Shown here: piece by piece, positions 42,201-51,200 of the stretch
How positions within the stretch are numbered: position 1 is the stretch's first letter
Layout of the letters: every line of letters starts with the position of its first letter
NCBI RefSeq assembly: GCF_032854445.1
Contig: NC_088301.1
Span: 11,156,281-11,220,280 of the forward strand
Length of the DNA stretch: 64,000 nt
DNA from: Liolophura sinensis
Taxonomy: Eukaryota; Mollusca; Polyplacophora; Chitonida; Chitonidae
Reading direction: 5' to 3'
Program-made: the position numbers and the translations under genes
Notes under the pieces: generated by a model
Database searches by the model: none
Told to the model about the DNA's origin: nothing
What the model saw: only the letters and a program-made list of their open reading frames with translations

Positions 42201-45200
42201 CTCCCGTTTGTATTTCTCCAGCTCCCCCTGCTGGCGTAGTCTCTCTATCTCTAGATGTAACTCAGCCATCTTTCTACTGTGCTCCAGTTCCAACTTGGAT
42301 ACCTGCTTCTCTAGTTCACCTGATTCACACACAAATTACATATTTAATTATGCGTTTATTCAAAGATTATTATTTCTTTTAGGGTTTCAAGATTTCTATT
42401 ATAATAAATAATTAGTCTTATTTGTCTTAATTTGTCTACACTGGTAACTGTTTGCCTATTGCTCACCGCTGCTACATGTAGTGGGTCCAAATGTACTAAC
42501 ATGTTTGACCCACAAGGTCTCCCAGCCGTAAATTTCTTCTACTACCTATAAACCAATCACAACCATAAGTACTGTGACTCTTCAACCTTTTCATATGTTT
42601 GCAAGATGGTTATTCAGGCATAAATAACACCCAATGTTATTTACATGTGTATACATGTAAGGTTTGTCAGACACCACTTCATAATACATTTGTTTGTATG
42701 TACTGTAATTCTTCAAGCGTTACACAAGTTTACCAGGTGTTTATTCAAGTAGACTGGTTATAATCCTGACACATATACCCAGGTCACAACAGTACAACAA
42801 TACAGCTAAAGAGAGTTACACAAAAGGGACACAAGTCATGATGATATAATTTAGCTATAGCTAATAGCAAATCTTAGTGACTGGATACAAAATTCAGCTA
42901 CAACGTAAAAGTGCCTGAAAATCACACGACTCATCAGTCACATGTCGTCAACATCACAAGAACTGGGAGAATTTAACAGCAACAAGGAAACTAGCTTTTT
43001 ACCATGGTGATGGTCCTGCGGGTACCGGAGTCTGTCTGTGACGTTCTTCTCCTGTAGGAGTAGCAGCTCCCTCTGTAAGCGGGCATTCTCCAGCTCCATA
43101 GCCTGAGTCTCAGGGAACAGAGTTGGGGGTTTCACTGAAAACACACCCACATAGATATTTGAATTTAACATGCACCTACACAAACTATGTGTAACACAGT
43201 TAAAATGAAAGAAAGCTAAAAAATGTAAGTAAGGATCATAATATAGACAGCTGAAACTGAGACAAATATACCTTCGAATGTGTGAATTATTTGGTGGGCT
43301 TTATGAGCTATATGGACAATATTTTGGTATTCTCACATCAGAAAAAGTTTCTCCCACTCTAAATACAGCTTAGAACGTAGTAATAAGTCTTGTTACTCAA
43401 CACTGAAAGTTTACTTGAATAATATTTTGAAAAGTAAATACATGTATGTATACGTATCTTCTTACTTTCCGATATTTCAACATTTTCAAGCACTACCTTT
43501 TCTGGATTACTGTTCACTACACTTCGCTCTTCATGGTTGATCTTTGATAGTTTACAGACCAGAGGCAGCTTGTACAAAGGGATCGTAAGTCTGAATTCAT
43601 TGTAAATCACTAAGATCACGATCATGGCTCGCACTTACAAATGACATCCTCTTTCCTGAAGGGATTGTAAGTGATGATACTCGCAATTAACAAAGATAAA
43701 TTACCATCAGGTTGATCCTATTGTCAATATTTACATTCGCTCCAAAATAAATGTCGAGTACAAATACTTGCCTTACATAGACTTTAGTTCATAATTTTTG
43801 ACTTGACTTGCAAAGATGTGCAATTTAATTGTCTTAAAACTATGCTACGAGAATTTGTTCGCACACAAGTGGGGGTTAGCAGCTGAATCCTTATAATGAT
43901 GTAGAACTCTTTTGAAAATGAAAGCAATAAAATGTTACTCATTGGTACATTTTCCATTTATACAGGCCACCGTTATGTAAGAATCATCTTACAATTCTTT
44001 TAATTCCTTTAATCTATTTTAGCTATGATCTTTCTGTGCAAGCGCTATATATTACCGAGATACTGGCTTCACACTTCCAGCACCAATAAAGTGTATGATG
44101 ATGTGAACAGCTTACCTTTTGTGGGAGGTTCACAGTTTACCTTTTGTGGGAGGTTCACAGTTTACCTTTTGTGGGAGGTTCACAGTTTACCTTTTGTGGG
44201 AGGTGTGAACAGCTTACCTTTTGTAGGAGGTTTCGGTTTGTCACTCTTCTTTTTATCATCTAACGTCTGAGCCTCACTGATCATGTCTGCCAGCTGTGAC
44301 AGAATTCCTGGGTCATTTCCGCCCAGATGCAGGTAATTCTGACGCAAAGCTCTGAAGGAGGAATTATACAGATGCATCAGAATCCGAAGATACATAAAGG
44401 TGGATTTATTTATTTGATTGCTGTTTAATGCTGTGCTATTTCACTTATACAACGAAGGCCAGCATTATGGTGGGAGGAGACCGGGCAGAACCTGGGGGCA
44501 ACCCACGACCATCTGCAGGCTGCTGGCAGACCTTCCCTCTTATGGCCGGAGAGGAAGCCAGCATGAGCTGGACTTGAACTCACACGGATTGCACCAGTGA
44601 GAGGCACCTGGGTCATTGTGCTGTGCTGGCGTGCTAACCTCCTCGGCCATGGAAGTCCCCTGTACTGAGACATCAGTCATATATAAAAACATTTACCTCT
44701 ATGATAAAATGAAGACTAGAATGCATTTGAGCACTAGTCTACTAAACAGAGAATTGAATCCTTACATGATTGCATAATATTTCCTGCAAAGGAGCGCTGA
44801 ATGCTTTGCAACTTTCACACGCAATCCATTTACTTTAAATAAGAGAGCAAATAAATATCATGTGTTCACATTTAAGACAACAGTGTTAGTTACATCAAAA
44901 CTGAATCTCTGTGGTTAGGGGATCTAATGATTTACCTGAATTGTGTTCTACTTTTACCTGATTTCTCCTGCCAGACTGTTGTCTGTGTTGTACACCACAG
45001 GGAGGGGCAGGGTTTTCTTCTTTCCCTTCTCCCTGTTGGCAAAAAAGTTCTCTACGTACTGTATTTCATCTAAAGTAAAATGGTCTTTCAAAAAGGCACT
45101 TTCAGAAACACAAAAAAACCTTAAAGGCAAAGAATTCACTAAAATGAAGTGCATGTACATATCAGATAAAAGACCACCAAAACCTGTCCAAGAAAATACT

Positions 45201-48200
45201 TCAAGTTAGTTTTGTAGAATTTTTTCAACTAGGTAAAATGGTTTAAAAACATCAGATTACTTGCTCTAACCTCTCATTGCTGAATCAACAACAAGTACCA
45301 TTTTTAAAGTCTTTGGCATGTATAAAGATCTATACTTACTCTATACCATTCAGCTGTGTCCTCAGTTGCTCAAGGGTCTGTTGAGTTTTTGCTTCATGTT
45401 GTTTGAGGTCGTTCAGAATTCGTGACGTTTGAGAAGGTTCATTATTCAGCTCCATCAGCCGTCGTCTGATATCTGACAATATAACAGCGGACCAGTAAAT
45501 TACAACTTTGCTATGTTAAAAGAGAATAGTTCCCTTTAGTACACTATTAAACTAAAGGACTGATTATGTTTACACTGTCAGAAGATGATGAAAATGAAAA
45601 TGAAACCAGGTCCTATGAAGCAATCTTAGACTTGACTCAAAGCTTCAATCATTAAATTTGGTATGATCCTTTCCGTTATTTCAGCTGAAATTTGTATTTA
45701 CAATACCTTACCCACGATTTACATTGTAAAGTGATATTTTGACTTTGTTAGGTAAAAAAAAATAACAATTTTAAAGTGATCTGAAATTTTGACTTAAGAC
45801 TAAGATCAAGGAATAAGATAATAATCTTTAAAAAAACTTAAGTATTTATAATGATCAAGGAATGAGATAACAATGAGGTGCCATGTTTTTTAATCCCATG
45901 AGGTGGCACTAGTGTGAAGCAACACCTCAAACCATTGTTACATCAAGGATGGATTGAGGCATAATGTCTACACCGCTATAATGTTTCAGTTTCTGTTGTA
46001 ATGTCGTACTGTCTTTAATGTGACATAATCATGATGACGAGCTGGGAAAGGAACATTTGATGTCAATAAAATGGTGTCAAGGTCCTGCTGCCGGGCATTT
46101 GACAGGTGTCCATTACTGATCGCCTCATTCTGTTTCTAATGCGAGGTACAAATTATTTCAAACCGCTGTTGTAGTTTACATGTCCTGCTCCTGGGACGAT
46201 TATCTGCATATATGTACAATGTTCACACTTCACCACATGAAATAATGCAAGCCAGGAAATAGGAGGTAGGACAAGGACAATGTCCTGCACCAAACAGTGT
46301 TCTGACAGGGACCAAGTGTTTGTACAGATCAAAACTCTTATTATGTTAACAACATCATAACTTTTTAATGAAGTGGGTAGATGGAAGTTTTGACAGTTAT
46401 GTTCCTTGTTTCAAATGTTAAGAATACCAGGACAAACTCTAAAGTTCTCAACTCACCATTTTTCTGTCGTTCCAGATCAAGGCTCTGAGCAGTCAGGTTA
46501 GCCATGTTTTTCCCATAAGTCTCTGCCATAAGCCACATTTGAGCATCTCTCCTGGGCTCTTCGTAAGGGGAGACAGCCTGGATAGAAAAAAGACGCAAGG
46601 CTACTTTTTAGATAGTATTTAAAATATTATAAGAAAGAGCTCATTGTAAGATTTAATTCCTCTGAACAAAATCCACATCCCTGGTTGAGAACAAAATCCA
46701 CATCCCTAGTTCAGAACAAAATCCACATCCCTAATTCAGAACAAAATCCACATCCCTAGTTCAGAACAAAATCCACATCCCTAGTTCAGAACAAAATCCA
46801 CATCCCTAGTTCAGAACACAATCCACATCCTAGTTCAAAACAAAATCCACATCCCTGGTTCAGAACACAATCCACATCTATTGTTCAGAACAAAATCCAC
46901 ATCCCTAGTTCAGAACAAAATCCACATCCCTGGTTCAGAACAAAATCCACATCCTAGTTCAGAACAAAATCCACATCCCTGGTTCAGAACAAAATCCACA
47001 TCCTAGTTCAGAACAAAATCCACATCCTAGTTCAGAACAAAATCCACATCCTAGTTCAGAACAAAATCCACATCCCTGGTTCAGAACAAAATCCACATCC
47101 CTGGTTCACAACAAAATCCACATCCTGGTTCAGAACAAAATCCACATCCCTGGTTCACAACAAAATCCACATCCCTAATTCAGAACAAAATCCACATCCC
47201 TAATTCAGCACAAAATCCACATCCCTAATTCAGAACAAAATCCACATCCCTAGTTCAGGACAAAATCCACATCCCTAGTTCAGGACAAAATGCATTTTTC
47301 AGAAGCCATGCATATATGCATTATCACGGGAGGGAACTGAGGCCACAATGGTAGGATCATAACACTGTCTTAAGATGTAAGTCAAATTTATTCTTAACTT
47401 TAAAGAATCAACTACCCTTAAATTGTGACTTAACTTATGAATTTTCAACTTAATACTAAGAGTTATCTCAGACTTTCATGACAAAATGGACATGAAAGTC
47501 TGATTTAATCCAGAGTAAGATGACTCCGTGATCTTGGCACCTTATGTAAAATGGAGGACATAGTCAGGTAAATATCAAGAGAGGCTGTGTAAATATATCA
47601 TGAGTAAATGATCCAAAAAGTCAAAACAGCAAATTAGGAATATCAATTAAGTAAAAAGTCAAGTAGTCACTTGTTATTCCTTTATGACCCATGAGCCTCT
47701 CACAAGTGTGGTCGCTGTGCGTGAGAGGGTCTACCAGCAACCTGCAGATGATCTTGGGTTTCCCCAGGCTCTGCCAGTTTTTCTCCCACCATAATGCTGG
47801 CCATTGTCGTAAGAGTGAAATATTCTCGAGTACCGCAAAAGACTTCAAATTACTAAATAACATATCATACAACACGTGTGTACAAAACATTTTCATTACA
47901 TTATCACCTTTCACCTTGGTTTTTTGTCTGCTGGCTACTACATGTAATCACTCGTGTTTTGTACAGGCTCACCCACCCAAAACAAATACAAGTTCTCCAT
48001 GGAGAGAGTAAACACTGACCACATGCCACTATTCAATACCTAATCATTCAAACCGTACTTTTGCCCTGCCTTAGCTTCCACTAACATTAAACACACACTC
48101 GGCAGACGTAATCACAATGTTCCATACATATGACCTCGCAAATTTTGGATTAATCTTCAGACAGTATTATTTTCCATGTTTATAAGTGATATCAGGAGTC

Positions 48201-51200
48201 CATTATGTAGAAATAAGCAACTTCTCTATAGCTAGTCTTCACAGCAATTTACACTTTTCTTCCATCCCTAACACATTATGTGACGTATCTGTTCAGCCAT
48301 ATATTTTTTTTCTCTCTATTGCCCAGCTAACGCTTAAGAAACGGCTGATGCAAGGTGGAATCCAAGCGCAGTTGTGTTGAAACACCCTTAAAAAATTAAG
48401 ACAACAGAGTATTTTGTAAAAGGACAACAATGTCTTTGATAGTAATTGTTTTAAAGCTGCTTGGAAATATAAAAATAGTCGATGGGTTTATAAGTGCATA
48501 CCAACAATAATAGAAATCGCAGTTTTTAAATATGGAGTTTCCGTTTCAAGGTGTGGCCAGTTCTTGGAGCAGCAGTTTATAATCAGATTTCCTATGATTC
48601 CGTTCACAATTTCTACCCAAGAGGTTGGCATATTTCTCCATCAGGTGGCGTGAGATTCTACAGATGACATAACATGTATACCATGCCATGGAGACTAGCT
48701 ATAGGGAAGCTGAGTACTTCTAGGTAATGGACTTCTGGTGATATATGATATTCTACAAGAGTTGTGTTTGAGTGTGTTTGTGAAATAGAGTGTAATACTA
48801 AATTCTAAGTTCATTTGACCAGTCAGTCCTTCTTAAGCATGTTTATACATGTGTCACATACAAATACAAATCCAGATGAGGTTACACTGTTTTGATGGCA
48901 TGGGTCATTGTAGTATTTTAACAGAGCCCCATTGCCCAGATAGTGCAAATACATGTACAAAGGTGCCCAAAACAAATCTTTCATTTCAAGGCACGCATAA
49001 AGGAATTCAAAGTAAATTCACCAACATTATAACAACATGTATGCTCACGATATGTAAAATTAATACAAGTTACAGTTGTTGATTTAAAAAAAAAATGACA
49101 ATGCCGCTAAATCTGTGTTTTATATGCTTCAATATTATGTGCTGCATGTGACTATATATGGTGCCACACAACTGTGCATGATATAAGTGTTTATGGTCAC
49201 ACACAACTGTGTCATGATGTGACAGTGTTTATGGTGCCACACAACTGTGTCATGATGTGACAGTGTTTATGGTCACACACAACTGTGTCATGATGTGACA
49301 GTGTTTATGGCCACACACAACTGTGTCATGATGTGACAGTGTTTATGGTCACACACAACTGTGTCATGATGTGACAGTGTTTATGGTGCCACACAACTGT
49401 GTCATGATGTGACAGTGTTTATGGTCACACACAACTGTGTCATGATGTGACAGTGTTTATGGCCACACACAACTGTGTCATGATGTGACAGTGCTTACAG
49501 TCACACACAACTGTGTCATGATGTGACAGTGTTTATGGCACCACACAACTGTGTCATGATGTGACAGTGTTTATGGTCACACACAACTGTGTCATGATGT
49601 GACAGTGTTCATGGTCACACATAACTGTGTCATGATGTGACAGTGTTTATGGTCACCACAGTTGGTCCCATACAACCAGGTCACAGTGTACATGGCCCCA
49701 TACAACCAGATCACAGTGTATATTGTCCCACACAACCAGGTCACAGTGTATATGTCCCACACAGCCAAATCACAGTGTATATGGTCACACACAACCAGGT
49801 CACAGTGTATATGGTTCCACACAACCAGGTCACAGTGTATATGTCCCACACAGCCAAATCACAGTGTATATGGTCCCATACAACCAGGTCACAGTGTGTA
49901 TGTTCCCACACAACCAGGTCACAGTGTATATGGTCCCACACAACCAGGTCACAGTGTACATGGTCCCACACAACCAGGTCACAGTGTGTATGTTCCCACA
50001 CAACCAGGTCACAGTGTATATGGTCACACACAACCAGGTCACAGTGTATATGGTCCCACACAACCAGGTCACAGTGTATATCGTCCCACACAACCAGGTC
50101 ACAGTGTATATGGTCACACACAACCAGGTCACAGTGTATATGGTCCCACACAACCAGGTCACACCAGGAGTGCAGTACCAACACAATGTGTCAGTGAAAG
50201 CATGTTTCCTCACTACTGTATCATGAAACAATGATCATGTGACTTGAAAAAACATATAAGCTTCCATAATACATGAACAGATATGGTCCCACACAACCTG
50301 GTCACAGTGCATATGGTCACACACAACCAGGTCACAATGTATATGGTTCCACACAACCAGGTCACAGTGTATATGGTCACACACAACCAGGTCACAATGT
50401 ATATGGTTCCACACAACCAGGTCACAGTGTATAAGGTCACACACAACCAGGTCACAGTGTATATGGTCACACACAACCAGGTCATAGTGTATATGGTCCC
50501 ACACAATCAGATCACAGTGTATATGGTCCCATACAACCAGGTCACAGTGCATATGGTTCCACACAACCAGGTCACAGTGCATATGGTCACACACAACCAG
50601 GTCACAATGTATATGGTTCCACACAACCAGGTCACAGTGTATATGGTCACACACAACCAGGTCACAGTGTATATGGTCCCACACAACCAGGTCACAGTGT
50701 ATATGGTTCCACACAACCAGGTCACAGTGTATATGGTCCCACACAACCAGGTCACAGTGTATATGGTCCCACACAACCAGGTCACAGTGTATATGGTCCC
50801 ACACAACCAGGTCACAATGTATATGGTTCCACACAACCAGGTCACAGTGTATATGGTCACACACAATCAGGTCACAGTGTATATGGTCCCACACAACCAG
50901 GTCACGGTGTATATGGTCCCACACAACCAGGTCACAGTGTATATGGTCCCACACAACCAGGTCACAGTGTATATGGTTCCACACAACCAGGTCACAGTGT
51001 ATATGGTCACACACAACCAGGTCACAGTGTATATGGTCACACACAACCAGGTCACAGTGTATATGGTCACACACAACCAGGTCACAGTGTATATGGTCAC
51101 ACACAACCAGGTCACAGTGTATATGGTCACACATAACCAGGTCACAGTGTATATGGTCCCACACAACCAGGTCACAGTGTCTATGGTCACACACAACCAG

